Positions 53,789 through 63,528 of a stretch of DNA of 64,000 nt are shown here, one piece after another (positions within the stretch are counted from its first letter, which is position 1; every line of letters begins with the position of its first letter). This DNA comes from Novosphingobium sp. 28-62-57 (lineage in GTDB: Bacteria > Pseudomonadota > Alphaproteobacteria > Sphingomonadales > Sphingomonadaceae): the NCBI GenBank assembly GCA_002256985.1, contig NCGO01000003.1:1-64000 (forward strand). The letters run 5' to 3'. The position numbers and the translations under genes were made by a program. Below the pieces are notes generated by a model. It had not been told where the DNA came from and ran no database searches. It worked only from the letters and a program-made list of their open reading frames with translations.

Positions 53789-54753
53789 TGGGACAACTTC
53801 CTGTCAAAGCGGAAGGCGGTGATGCGCTTCCAGCCGGAATAGTACATGTCGGGCAAGTCAAACGGTGCGGCAAGCTGCACCGCGCGGATCGCCTGTTCGG
53901 CGTGGCGTTTGGCCTGCGCTTCGTTGGCTGGCGTAATGCCCTGCTGATCAACAACGCGCGGACGCCCGGCAAGGGTCCCATCAGCGTTGAGGTCCCATGC
54001 CAGAATCGTGACCAACTTGTCGGCATCGACGCCCTGCGGCGCGGCCCAATGCGGCTTAATCTCACGCGAGATGGCCCCTGCCAGCGACGAGCGCACATCA
54101 GGGCCGATGGTGGCAGCAGGCGGGGTCTTGGCCGTGCCCGGTTTGGTCGCACCGGGAATGCCCTTGAGGAAATTCTCACCGACGAGGGTTCCCCCTGCAG
54201 GCGCATCGGGGCGACGGCGCGGACTGGTGTCAGCGGTGGCCTTCTTGGCCGGAGTGGTCTTGGCCGGAGTAGCTGCCTTGGAAGGGGCGGGTTTTGGCGC
54301 GGGCTTTGGTTGGGCCTTGGGAGCAGGCTTAGGCGGAGCCGGTTTGGGCGGCGCGGGCTTCGGGGGTGCAGGCTTGGGCTGCGGCTGCGGCTTGGGCGCT
54401 GGTTTTGGCGGAGCCGGTTGCGGCTTAGGCGCTGGTTGCGGCTTTGGCACAGGCGCTGGCGGCACCGGCTTGGGCGGTTCAGGCAAAGGCTGCGGCTCCA
54501 CCACCTGCTCGGGCTGGGCCTCACCCAGCTCGGGCGCAACATCGGGCGCGGCCTGCGCCATCGGATCGGGCGAGGTTGATTGTTGCGAGATTTCTTCGGA
54601 AAACGTCACTTCCATCCGCTCGGGCGGCGGCTTGATCGCCTTGCCCGGAGGGGACAGCGTGAAGGCGACGAACAGCGCCGCATGGGCGGCGGCCGCAATG
54701 ACCAGCCCTGCGGCTTCCTGCTTCGTCAGGCCTCCTGCGGTTGGGTCTCGCAT
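53785..54753 (-). CDS. tolA: TolA/TonB-type energy transducer
   Basis: A 322-residue protein with one N-terminal transmembrane helix (GLVIAAAAHAALFVAFTL), a long Pro/Lys/Ala-rich spacer (about residues 75-175, with PPKPAPKPQP repeats), and a C-terminal domain ending RITAFRFDRKLSQ. It bridges the inner membrane motor TolQR to TolB/Pal. The spacer is coded by repeats at about 54240-54520. TolA is preferred over TonB because of the operon. Confidence 0.92.
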   Translation of the reverse strand: MRDPTAGGLTKQEAAGLVIAAAAHAALFVAFTLSPPGKAIKPPPERMEVTFSEEISQQSTSPDPMAQAAPDVAPELGEAQPEQVVEPQPLPEPPKPVPPAPVPKPQPAPKPQPAPPKPAPKPQPQPKPAPPKPAPPKPAPPKPAPKAQPKPAPKPAPSKAATPAKTTPAKKATADTSPRRRPDAPAGGTLVGENFLKGIPGATKPGTAKTPPAATIGPDVRSSLAGAISREIKPHWAAPQGVDADKLVTILAWDLNADGTLAGRPRVVDQQGITPANEAQAKRHAEQAIRAVQLAAPFDLPDMYYSGWKRITAFRFDRKLSQ

Positions 54754-54763
54754 CGCTAGAGCC

Positions 54764-55222
<459 letters not shown>

Positions 55223-55225
55223 GCC

Positions 55226-55923
<698 letters not shown>

Positions 55924-55927
<4 letters not shown>

Positions 55928-56406
55928 GCGGCTACTGGTCCTTCAAAGGCGGTAGTTTTGGCAGAGGCGGTAGTAATGGTTTGAAAGGCTGCCACCCATT
56001 CGCGCGGCTGGCGGCGCGGGCGGCCATTGGGAGCGACAAAGGCAACGCGCACCTTCGCTTCGCACAAAAGCGTGTCATCCCTGAACGCACGCTGCACGAT
56101 CCGGCAGGTGGCGGGCGAGAGTTCAGCGACATGGCTGCGGATCAGCACAGCGTCGTCGAGCTTGGCCGGGCGCAGATAGCGCAAGTCCATTTCGCTCACG
56201 GCATAGGCCCCCTCGCCCGATTCATGCGCGGTGCGCTGATCTATGCCCAGCAGGCGCAGCATGTCGGACCGGGCGCGTTCGAACCAGCGCAGATAGTTGG
56301 CGTGGTAGACCACGCCCGAAAGATCCGTGTCCTCAAAATAGACACGGACCGGGTAGAGGTGCTGCGGGCCATCGAACAGGCCGGAAGGAGGCTGAGGCAA
56401 GACCAT
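55924..56406 (-). CDS. ybgC: acyl-CoA thioesterase of the tol-pal cluster
   Basis: A 160-residue hotdog-fold thioesterase, first gene of the tol-pal operon. The YbgC signature is VYFEDTDLSGVVYHANYLRW with the catalytic Asp (EDTD). It hydrolyses short acyl-CoA in the cytosol. The gene overlaps tolQ by four bases. Confidence 0.95.
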
Positions 56407-56481
56407 TCGCGGGCGACTCTACCCTTGCGACGAGTCGTAGGGCAAGGGTTGGTTAACCGCTTACCCCCGCCGTGGTGCTTT

Positions 56482-56859
56482 TCAGCGCAACAGCATCGGG
56501 CCGAGCGGCTGCCCGGCGAAGAGATGGACGTGCAGGTGCGGCACTTCCTGATGGCTATCGGTGCCGGTGTTGGCGAGCAGGCGGTAGCCCGGCGCGACCA
56601 GACCCAGATCGCGCGCGACTTTGCCCACCGCGCGCACGAAGCCTGCGATTTCAGCATCGGAAGCCTTGGCGGAGAAATCGTCCCAGCACACGTAAGCGCC
56701 CTTGGGGATCACCAGAATGTGCGTGGGAGCCTGCGGGTTGATATCGTGGAACGCCAGCGCGAAGTCGTCTTCATAGACCGTGCGGTTGGGAATTTCGCCG
56801 CGCAGGATCTTGGCGAAGATGTTCTGATCGTCATAGGGAAGCGTTGCATCAACGGCCAT
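56482..56859 (-). CDS. HIT-family nucleotide hydrolase
   Basis: A 125-residue histidine-triad protein, HINT type, with the triad HLHVHLFAG. The N-terminal part has IFAKILRGEIPNRTVYEDD. It hydrolyses nucleoside phosphoramidates or related compounds. It begins one base after the hisE stop, so it is coupled to hisE. Confidence 0.94.
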   Translation of the reverse strand: MAVDATLPYDDQNIFAKILRGEIPNRTVYEDDFALAFHDINPQAPTHILVIPKGAYVCWDDFSAKASDAEIAGFVRAVGKVARDLGLVAPGYRLLANTGTDSHQEVPHLHVHLFAGQPLGPMLLR

Positions 56860-56860
56860 G

Positions 56861-57184
56861 TTACGCGCTCCGGCTGGCTTTTTCGGCGATACCTGATGTG
56901 CCTTCGCGGCGTTCCAATTCGGCCAGCACTTCGGCCAGCGGCACGTCCTTGGCCGACAGCAGCACCATCAGGTGAAAGATCAGGTCTGCGGCCTCGCCCA
57001 CCAGTTCGTCATGGTCTCCGGCAAGCGCGGCGATCACGGTTTCGGTGCCCTCTTCGCCCACTTTCTGCGCGATCTTGGCAATGCCCTTGGCGTTGAGCTT
57101 GGCCACATAGCTGGCCGACGGATCGCCTGTGCGGCGCTGGGCTATCATGGCTTCGAGCCGGGCGAGGATGTCACCGTGTTCCAT
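56861..57184 (-). CDS. hisE: phosphoribosyl-ATP diphosphatase
   Basis: A 107-residue HisE (KIAQKVGEEGTETVIAALAG with metal-binding acidic residues, then LVGEAADLIFHLMVLL). It carries out the second step of histidine synthesis. It is separated from hisF by the PEP-CTERM gene and a repeat, and may have its own promoter. HIT follows directly. Confidence 0.96.
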   Translation of the reverse strand: MEHGDILARLEAMIAQRRTGDPSASYVAKLNAKGIAKIAQKVGEEGTETVIAALAGDHDELVGEAADLIFHLMVLLSAKDVPLAEVLAELERREGTSGIAEKASRSA

Positions 57185-57267
57185 GGGCCGTGCAATGGCG
57201 CGGATGGGGGGTGTGGGTCAAGTGGGTGGTCAAGGGCGTGATTGCTAACGCCTGCCTCCAAACCAGT

Positions 57268-57356
57268 CGTCATCCTGAACTTGTTTCAGGATCCATTGTG
57301 CCGATCAGGCCGCCGCGTTTTGGGATAGATGGATCCTGAAACAAGTTCAGGATGAC
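57268..57356. repeat. composite inverted repeat (CTGAAACAAGTTCAGG family), copy 2
   Basis: GTCATCCTGAACTTGTTTCA on the left pairs almost perfectly with CTGAAACAAGTTCAGGATGA on the right; an inner part ATCCAT/ATGGAT extends the stem. It lies between hisE and the PEP-CTERM gene and may uncouple them. Confidence 0.85.
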
Positions 57357-57383
57357 GTGATCCGGGTAGGCTAGCGTCTGGCC

Positions 57384-57554
57384 TTACCCCCGCCGCTTGG
57401 CGATCTGGCGGCCGACGATCAGGCCCACCACGCCCAGCGCGAACAGCGCGCCATCGGTGGGTTCGGGAATGGAAATGCCGCCCGACTGCGCCGCAGCGGG
57501 CGCGGCCGTTGCAACAAATGCGAGAAGGGAAGAAACCAGACGTACCACGAGCAA
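57384..57554 (-). CDS. PEP-CTERM microprotein, 56 residues
   Basis: A short gene below usual length limits. A TTG at 57554 (or the GTG at 57548) is preceded by AAAGG. It gives a signal peptide (LVSSLLAFVATAAPAAAQS), then directly SIPEPTDGALFALGVVGLIV and GRQIAKRRG: a PEP motif, a membrane helix and an Arg-rich tail. That is the complete PEP-CTERM sorting signal, cut by an exosortase, with only about eight residues of cargo. It lies between hisF and hisE on the same strand. Function is unknown; it might be a sorting-system decoy or surface peptide. Confidence 0.75.
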   Translation of the reverse strand: MLVVRLVSSLLAFVATAAPAAAQSGGISIPEPTDGALFALGVVGLIVGRQIAKRRG

Positions 57555-57663
57555 GAGCGACCTTTGCGGTTGTTAACGCCGCAGCCTTGCCAGAAGCCGT
57601 GATTCGGTAAAATCCCTTATAACAGATGGTTAATGACCCATCTTGGGACTCATGGCCCAAAGG

Positions 57664-58425
57664 TCAGGAACGCGCGGGCAGCCCCGCAGCGCGCAAGGCC
57701 GCATGCGCCTCTGCAATCGAGTGCGTGCCGAAGTGGAAGATCGAGGCCGCCAGCACAGCGCTGGCATGGCCTTGGGTCACGCCTTCGACCAGATGATCGA
57801 GGCTGCCGACGCCGCCGCTGGCAATCACCGGCACCGGCACCGCATCAGCAATCGCGCGCGTCAGTTCAAGGTCATAGCCCTTTTGCGTGCCATCGCCGTC
57901 CATCGAGGTGACGAGCAGTTCACCCGCACCTAGCGTGGCAAGGTTCACCGCGTGGGCCAGCGCATCGATGCCGGTGGCTTTGCGCCCGCCGTGGGTGAAG
58001 ATTTCCCACTTGCCGGGAGAGACACGCCGCGCATCGACCGAGCCGACCACGCATTGCGCGCCGAACTTCTCGGCAATGTCGCGCACCAGTTCGGGCCGAG
58101 CCACGGCAGCGGAATTGACCGCCACCTTGTCGGCGCCTGCCAGCAGCAGTGTGCGCGCGTCTTCGACCGCCCGCACGCCGCCGCCGACGGTCAGCGGCAT
58201 GAAGCAGACTTCGGCGGTGCGCGCGACGACATCGAGCAGCGTGCCGCGGCCTTCGTGGGTGGCGGAAATATCGAGGAAGCAGAGTTCGTCGGCGCCCGCC
58301 TTGTCATACGCGCGGGCCTGCTCCACCGGATCGCCTGCATCGCGCAGATCGACGAAGTTCACGCCCTTGACCACGCGGCCATCGCGGACATCAAGACAGG
58401 GGATGACGCGGACGCGGACGGTCAT
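57664..58425 (-). CDS. hisF: imidazole glycerol phosphate synthase, cyclase subunit
   Basis: A 253-residue TIM barrel ([18 protein letters not shown] with the catalytic Asp; the second Asp is in VTSMDGDGT). With HisH it forms the imidazole ring. It follows hisA after a repeat of about 145 bases. Confidence 0.97.
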   Translation of the reverse strand: MTVRVRVIPCLDVRDGRVVKGVNFVDLRDAGDPVEQARAYDKAGADELCFLDISATHEGRGTLLDVVARTAEVCFMPLTVGGGVRAVEDARTLLLAGADKVAVNSAAVARPELVRDIAEKFGAQCVVGSVDARRVSPGKWEIFTHGGRKATGIDALAHAVNLATLGAGELLVTSMDGDGTQKGYDLELTRAIADAVPVPVIASGGVGSLDHLVEGVTQGHASAVLAASIFHFGTHSIAEAHAALRAAGLPARS

Positions 58426-58443
58426 GAGCTTGATCCTCCTTAA

Positions 58444-58566
58444 GCCCTCTCCCCTTGAGGGGAGAGGGTTGGGAGAGGGGAATTGCGCATGTCCAAGCCC
58501 CTCTCAACTGCGGCTAGTCAGCAAGCTGCCAAGCCTTCGTATCTCTCCCCTGAAGGGGAGAGAGCT
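58444..58566. repeat. two CTCCCC hairpins between hisA and hisF
   Basis: CCCTCTCCCC-TTGA-GGGGAGAGGG (58445-58468) and TCTCTCCCC-TGAA-GGGGAGAGA (58542-58563), with a GGGAGAGGGGAATT/AAGCCCCTCTC segment between. It is a dispersed repeat type inside the his operon. Confidence 0.8.
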
Positions 58567-58572
58567 AAACTT

Positions 58573-59298
58573 CTACGCCTCAGCCATCGCAATCGCTGCC
58601 GCCAGATCGAGCCGACCTTCGAACAGCGCACGGCCGGTGATCACGCCCTCGATCCCATCGACTTCGTGAATCTTGAGCATCCGAATGTCGTCGATCCCCT
58701 TCACCCCGCCGCTGGCGATCACCGGAATGTCCACGCGGCGAGCCAGTTCGACGGTGGCATCAAGATTCACGCCCTTGAGCAGGCCATCGCGGCCGATGTC
58801 GGTGAACAGCAGGCTGGCAACGCCTGCGTCCTCGAACCGGCGGGCGAGGTCGACCACTTCGACGTCCGAGACGTCAGCCCAGCCTTCGGTTGCCACCATG
58901 CCATCGCGCGCGTCGACCGCAACGACGATGCCGCCGGGGAATTCCTTGGCCATATCCCGCACGAACTGCGGGTCTTTCAGCGCCGCGGTGCCCATCACGA
59001 CGCGGCTGACGCCAAGGTCAAACCACCCCGCCACCGCCTCGCGCGTGCGGATGCCGCCGCCCAGTTGGACGTGGCCGGGGAACGCTTTCAGGATACCTTC
59101 CACCGCCTCGCGGTTTTCGGCACGACCGGCAAAAGAGCCATCGAGATCAACGACATGAAGGAACTGGCTGCCCGCTTGCGCAAACAGCGTGGCCTGATGC
59201 GCGGGATTGTCGCCATAGACCGTCGCGCGGTCCATGTCGCCTTCAGCAAGGCGGACGACTTGCCCGCCCTTGAGATCGATGGCCGGGAAAACGATCAT
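58573..59298 (-). CDS. hisA: phosphoribosylformimino-AICAR-P isomerase
   Basis: A 241-residue TIM barrel (MIVFPAIDLKGGQVVRL with catalytic Asp; the second is in FTDIGRDG). The ATG at 59298 lies four bases after the hisH stop. It catalyses the Amadori step of histidine synthesis. Confidence 0.97.
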   Translation of the reverse strand: MIVFPAIDLKGGQVVRLAEGDMDRATVYGDNPAHQATLFAQAGSQFLHVVDLDGSFAGRAENREAVEGILKAFPGHVQLGGGIRTREAVAGWFDLGVSRVVMGTAALKDPQFVRDMAKEFPGGIVVAVDARDGMVATEGWADVSDVEVVDLARRFEDAGVASLLFTDIGRDGLLKGVNLDATVELARRVDIPVIASGGVKGIDDIRMLKIHEVDGIEGVITGRALFEGRLDLAAAIAMAEA

Positions 59299-59302
59299 AG
59301 AA

Positions 59303-59932
59303 TCAAGGCTTCCATTCAAGAAAACGGGCGAGCAGCGCCAAGCCATAGGCCTGGCTCTTTTCCGGGTGGAACTGCACGCCCAAGATATTGTCGCGCGCCA
59401 CAGCGGCGACAATGCCGCCGCCATGATCGCTCATCGCGGCAACGTCTGCGCCCTGTTCGGCCACGAAATGGTACGAATGGAGAAAGTAGGCCTCGCCCGC
59501 ATCCAGCAGTTCTGCGCCGCCTTTGTGGGGCATGGGGGCGACATCGTTCCAGCCCATGTGCGGCACTTTGATCGTGGGGTCCGCCGGTTCGATCGCGCGC
59601 ACTTCGCCGCCGATCCAGCCGAGGCCATCGGTCACGCCATGTTCCACGCCGCGATCGGCAAGCAATTGCATTCCCACGCAAATTCCAAGGAACGGAGCGC
59701 CGCCAACCAGCACGCGCTCCTCCATCGCCTCGACCAATCCTGAAACGCCTCTAAGCGCACCCACGCAGGCCTTGAACGCACCAACGCCGGGCAGAACGAT
59801 ACGATCAGCCGCGCGAACAACACTTGGGTCGGCGGTCACGACAACGCCCTGCGCACCTGCCGCCTTCAGCGCGTTTTCGACCGAGCGGATATTGCCCGCG
59901 CCGTAATCGACCAGCGCGAGGGTTTCAGACAT
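59303..59932 (-). CDS. hisH: imidazole glycerol phosphate synthase, glutaminase subunit
   Basis: A 209-residue class-I amidotransferase: nucleophile in LGICVGMQLLAD and the His/Glu pair in GVQFHPEKSQ. It feeds ammonia to HisF. It is followed by hisA and preceded by a repeat and hisB. Confidence 0.97.
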   Translation of the reverse strand: MSETLALVDYGAGNIRSVENALKAAGAQGVVVTADPSVVRAADRIVLPGVGAFKACVGALRGVSGLVEAMEERVLVGGAPFLGICVGMQLLADRGVEHGVTDGLGWIGGEVRAIEPADPTIKVPHMGWNDVAPMPHKGGAELLDAGEAYFLHSYHFVAEQGADVAAMSDHGGGIVAAVARDNILGVQFHPEKSQAYGLALLARFLEWKP

Positions 59933-59954
59933 TTTCGCTGCCCTCGAACATTAA

Positions 59955-60024
59955 ACCCGCTCGTGCTGAGCTTGTCGAAGCACCTTGCGTAAACCCATCC
60001 TTCGACAGGCTCAGGATGAGCGGT
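59955..60024. repeat. CTTCGACAGGCTCAG hairpin between hisB and hisH
   Basis: CCCGCTCGTGCTGAGCTTGT on the left pairs with the right half TTCGACAGGCTCAGGATGAG CGG. It is the family of the 30 kb tandem block. Confidence 0.8.
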
Positions 60025-60060
60025 GTGGGGTGGCTCAGGTTCAAGGTGAGAAATCTGCCC

Positions 60061-60654
60061 TCAGCCACCGAGGATGCCTTTTGTGGAAGGCACCGCATCG
60101 GCCTTGCGCGGATCGATGGCGATGGCTTGGCGCATCGCGCGGGCGAAACCCTTGTAGATGCCTTCGATGATGTGGTGGTTGTTGGAGCCGTAGAGGCTTT
60201 CAATGTGCAGCGTGATTCCGGCAGCTTGGCTGACCGAGGCGAACCAGTGTTCGAACAGTTCGGTGTCCATCTCGCCAAGGCGCGGTTGCGTGAACGCGGC
60301 TTTCCAGACCAAGACCGGGCGGCCCGAAATGTCGAGCGCGACGCGGCACAGGGCTTCGTCCATCGGCGAATAAGTGTGGCCGTAGCGGGTGATGCCCTTT
60401 TTATCGCCCAGCGCCTGCGCAATGGCTTGCCCCAGCGCGATGGCGCTGTCTTCGGTCGTGTGGTGCTGATCCACGTGCAGATCACCCTTCACGCGGCATT
60501 CCACATCGATCAGCGAGTGGCGGCTGAACTGTTCGATCATGTGATCGAGAAAGCCGATGCCGGTTTCCACCTTGTAGGTGCCGGTGCCATCGAGGTTTAC
60601 CGACACGGCAATGTCGGTTTCCTCGGTCTTGCGGGTGATTGATCCGGTGCGCAT
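60061..60654 (-). CDS. hisB: imidazoleglycerol-phosphate dehydratase
   Basis: A 197-residue single-function HisB. It shows the two metal motifs DQHHTTED and the later [14 protein letters not shown]. First gene of the his run in this window, divergent from sspB, with 85 bases between. Confidence 0.97.
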   Translation of the reverse strand: MRTGSITRKTEETDIAVSVNLDGTGTYKVETGIGFLDHMIEQFSRHSLIDVECRVKGDLHVDQHHTTEDSAIALGQAIAQALGDKKGITRYGHTYSPMDEALCRVALDISGRPVLVWKAAFTQPRLGEMDTELFEHWFASVSQAAGITLHIESLYGSNNHHIIEGIYKGFARAMRQAIAIDPRKADAVPSTKGILGG

Positions 60655-60739
60655 GGGATGCGCCTATACGCCCCTGAACTTGAGAATCAATGTCCGTCAC
60701 CCCTTGACCCACGCGGCCTGTGCGGTCAGGTGTGGCGGC

Positions 60740-61237
60740 ATGAGCGATGCACCTGACAGCCTGATCCCCTACGACGAAATCGTGCAGGAGGCGCTGCGCG
60801 CCGTTGTCGGCCGGGTTCTGGGGCAAGTGGCGGCAGGCGGCGGGATGCTGCCGGGCACGCACCACTTCTATATCACCTTCAAAACCGGCGCGCCCGGCGT
60901 GGATATCCCGCAGCGGTTGCGGGAACGCTTCCCCGATGAAATGACCATCGTGCTGCAGAACAAGTTCTGGGACCTGCGCGTGGAGGCTGACCTGTTCAGC
61001 GTGGGCCTTTCGTTCAACCAGATCCCGTCAACGCTGGTGATCCCGTTCTCAGCCATCACCGCCTTTGTTGATCCGGCGGTCGATTTTGGCCTGCAGTTCC
61101 AGGCTGTGGTCGATGATGAGGCCGAGCCGGTGGAACCTGCCGAAAACGATTCGCCGGAACAAGCTGATAAGCCCGCCGTTGAACGCGCAGACGATGGATC
61201 GAATGTGGTCACCGTGGATTTCGGCAAGAAGAAGTAG
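60740..61237 (+). CDS. sspB: ClpXP adaptor protein SspB, alpha type
   Basis: A 165-residue SspB-alpha. The substrate-binding domain is in FYITFKTGAPGVDIPQRLRERFP and MTIVLQNKFWDLRVE; an acidic linker follows, and the tail VVTVDFGKKK matches the ClpX-binding module. It brings ssrA-tagged and other substrates to ClpXP. The ATG at 60740 (MSDAPDSLIPYDEIV) is the natural start; an earlier frame lies inside the his promoter. Confidence 0.93.
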   Translation: MSDAPDSLIPYDEIVQEALRAVVGRVLGQVAAGGGMLPGTHHFYITFKTGAPGVDIPQRLRERFPDEMTIVLQNKFWDLRVEADLFSVGLSFNQIPSTLVIPFSAITAFVDPAVDFGLQFQAVVDDEAEPVEPAENDSPEQADKPAVERADDGSNVVTVDFGKKK

Positions 61238-61271
61238 GGTCACGCTGGCCCGCTGACAAAAAGGCTTGGGC

Positions 61272-61658
61272 ATGACGAAGAGTGGCAAGAGAGTTTTGAC
61301 GGTGGCCCGCAAAGCCGCCTCCAAGGTGCCTGCCCCCAGCAGCAATCCGATGACCAACCTGATTCTGGCCGATATTGCCCTGCGCGCTGGTGGTGCGCTG
61401 TTGCGGCGCGGGGTGGAGAAAGGGCTGGTCGGCACAGCACTTGGCAACAAGAAGGCTGGGCGGATCATCAAGGGCCGAACGATGGTGCAAACGCTGGTTG
61501 GCACGGCGCTGGCCCGCGTGGCGACCCGGTCTGTGCCCGGCGCAATCGTGGTTGGCGGCGCGCTGGTGGCCAAATCGCTTTATGACCGCAAGCGCCAGCG
61601 CAAAGCCGCGGGGGCCGAAGCGGTGGAAGAACAGGCCGAGCGCGGCGATAAGGCCTGA
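61272..61658 (+). CDS. conserved hypothetical protein, basic, Gly/Ala-rich
   Basis: A 128-residue protein starting MTKSGKRVLTVARKAASK. It has two hydrophobic small-residue segments (LILADIALRAGGALL and VPGAIVVGGALVAKSL) and a charged end (RKRQRKAAGAEAVEEQ). It may be a membrane or envelope-related protein. It lies between sspB and gmk on the same strand. I do not recognise a family. Confidence 0.72.
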   Translation: MTKSGKRVLTVARKAASKVPAPSSNPMTNLILADIALRAGGALLRRGVEKGLVGTALGNKKAGRIIKGRTMVQTLVGTALARVATRSVPGAIVVGGALVAKSLYDRKRQRKAAGAEAVEEQAERGDKA

Positions 61659-61736
61659 GCAAGAGGGCCTGAACCCGAAAGCGGGGCGGACCGATCCGCA
61701 CTTGACCGCCCCGGAGCCGATGCGCCACTAGCGCAC

Positions 61737-62387
61737 ATGGTTCAAAACTCCCACGACGACGATACCCTGCACCGCCGGGGCCTTATGCTCATCCTGTCAT
61801 CGCCTTCGGGTGCGGGCAAAACCACGATCGCGCACAAATTGCTGGCCGAGGATAGCGAGATTGCGCCCTCGGTTTCGGTCACCACGCGCCCGATGCGCGA
61901 GGGCGAGGTCGATGGGCGCGATTACTGGTTTGTGGACAAAGCTGAATTTGACCGCATGGTTGAAGAAGGCGAGTTCTATGAATGGGCAGTGGTCTTCGGC
62001 AATTGCTATGGCACGCCCAAGGGCCGTATCCGTGACCGGTTGAAGGCGGGCGGCGATGTGCTGTTCGATATCGACTGGCAGGGAACGCAGCAGCTTTACC
62101 AAAAGGCGCAGGCCGATGTGGTGCGCGTGTTCATCCTGCCGCCCAGCCTTGAGGAACTGCACCGCCGCCTGACCGGGCGGGGCACCGACAGCGCGGAAGT
62201 GATTGCTGCGCGCATGGCGCGTGCGCAGGCCGAGATCAGCCACTGGGACGGCTATGACTATGTCGTGATCAACGACGATGTTGAGGGCTGTTTCGGCAAA
62301 GTGCGCGAGATTCTGGCGGCAGAACGGATGAAGCGCACGCGGCAGACGGGGCTGATCGATTTTGTGCGTGGGTTGATGCGGGGGTGA
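61737..62387 (+). CDS. gmk: guanylate kinase
   Basis: A 216-residue GMP kinase. The P-loop is SSPSGAGKTTI, the GMP-binding part is VSVTTRPMREGEVDGRDYWF, and DIDWQGTQQL follows. It converts GMP to GDP. The start at 61737 gives an extra 15 residues before the core; the ATG at 61785 is the alternative. Confidence 0.96.
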   Translation: MVQNSHDDDTLHRRGLMLILSSPSGAGKTTIAHKLLAEDSEIAPSVSVTTRPMREGEVDGRDYWFVDKAEFDRMVEEGEFYEWAVVFGNCYGTPKGRIRDRLKAGGDVLFDIDWQGTQQLYQKAQADVVRVFILPPSLEELHRRLTGRGTDSAEVIAARMARAQAEISHWDGYDYVVINDDVEGCFGKVREILAAERMKRTRQTGLIDFVRGLMRG

Positions 62388-62410
62388 TTTCGCATTCTGC
62401 TTTGTATCCA

Positions 62411-62553
62411 TGCGTCCCCGCGAAAGCGGGGACCTCAGGCCGTTTACGGAACGTCAGCGTAAACGGCCTGAGGCCCCCGCCTTCGCGGGGGCGCACGGTG
62501 TTTTACGCAAGTGTTCCTTAACAACACCGAGGCCCCCGCCTTCGCGGGGGCGC
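62411..62553. repeat. cluster of CCCCCGCCTTCGCGGGGG hairpins, second cluster
   Basis: TCCCCGCGAAAGCGGGGA, then TTTACGGAACGTCAGCGTAAA, then two CCCCCGCCTTCGCGGGGG hairpins. Same composite as at 39.8 kb. Lies between gmk and the convergent SDR gene. Confidence 0.85.
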
Positions 62554-62568
62554 GGGCTTGTTGATTGC

Positions 62569-63372
62569 TCAATGCCCGCTGGGGTCAATCGCGTTTTCAG
62601 GGATCCAGCCGTTTACGATGCCGCCATCGATGGGGAGCGGCGTGCCGACCACATAATCGCCGGCGCGGCTGGCGAGGAAGATTGCACCACCGGCCATATC
62701 CTCGATGGTGCCGACACGCTTTGACGGGATGCCCTTTGATGAGGCTTCGGGATTGCGCGCAGCGGCCTTGTTCATTTCCGAAGGGAACGCGCCGGGGCAG
62801 ATGCAGCTGACCACGATGTTGTCGCGAATCAGGCGCGCGGCCATGCGCTTGGTCAGGTGGACCAGCGCGGCCTTTGACGCCTGATAGCTGTAGGTTTCCC
62901 ATGGATTGATGCGCAGGCCATCGATCGAGGCGATGTTGATGACTTTGGCGGGCTGGCCATCCTTGGCTGAGGCCATCAGCAGGTCGTGCAGCTTTTGCGT
63001 GAGGAAGAACGGGGTCTTGACGTTGAGGTCCATGACCTTGTCCCAGCCCACTTCGGGGAAATCCTCGAACTCCGCGCCCCATGCCGCGCCTGCGTTGTTG
63101 ACCAGAATGTCGATCTTGTCTTCGCGCGCGGCGAGATCGGCGGCGAGCTGTTCGATTCCCGCTACGTTGGAAATGTCCCCGGCGATGGCGATGCAGCGTT
63201 CGCCGAGGCGGGCGGCGGTTTCTTCGACCACCGACACTTTGCGCGCGGTGATGTAAACGCGCTCGCATCCGGCGGCGATGAAGCCTTCGGCGATCATTGC
63301 GCCAATGCCGCGCGATCCGCCGGTGACGACCGCGACGCGGCCTTCGAGGCTGAAGAGTTTGGTGAAATCCAT
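62569..63372 (-). CDS. SDR-family oxidoreductase
   Basis: A 267-residue classical short-chain dehydrogenase: TGGSRGIGAMIA cofactor motif, NNAGAAWG, catalytic Ser in NIASIDG and YSYQASK (Tyr and Lys). The dinucleotide is NADP or NAD. It probably acts on 3-hydroxyacyl or steroid/alcohol substrates, given the acyl-CoA dehydrogenase gene before it on the same strand, but that is loose evidence. Confidence 0.9.
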   Translation of the reverse strand: MDFTKLFSLEGRVAVVTGGSRGIGAMIAEGFIAAGCERVYITARKVSVVEETAARLGERCIAIAGDISNVAGIEQLAADLAAREDKIDILVNNAGAAWGAEFEDFPEVGWDKVMDLNVKTPFFLTQKLHDLLMASAKDGQPAKVINIASIDGLRINPWETYSYQASKAALVHLTKRMAARLIRDNIVVSCICPGAFPSEMNKAAARNPEASSKGIPSKRVGTIEDMAGGAIFLASRAGDYVVGTPLPIDGGIVNGWIPENAIDPSGH

Positions 63373-63407
63373 TGGTATTCTCCTACCTGCTTTACCAAAC
63401 CCACTTC

Positions 63408-63495
63408 GTCATGCTGAACTTGTTTCAGCATCCATTTTGCACAACGAACCGCCGTGTGATTGGAGAAATGGACCCTGAAACAAGTTCAGGGTGAC
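63408..63495. repeat. composite inverted repeat (CTGAAACAAGTTCAGG family), copy 3
   Basis: GTCATGCTGAACTTGTTTCA on the left pairs with CTGAAACAAGTTCAGGGTGA on the right, with an inner CCATTT/AAATGG stem. It lies between the SDR gene and the partial acyl-CoA dehydrogenase gene. Confidence 0.85.
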
Positions 63496-63528
63496 GAGGC
63501 AGATCTGTCTGACGGAACCAGCCGGGGC

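Noticed and set aside
57286-57660. Longer minus-strand frame over the PEP-CTERM gene
   Set aside because: It reads through the composite repeat in another frame; the PEP-CTERM frame has signal peptide and sorting signal.
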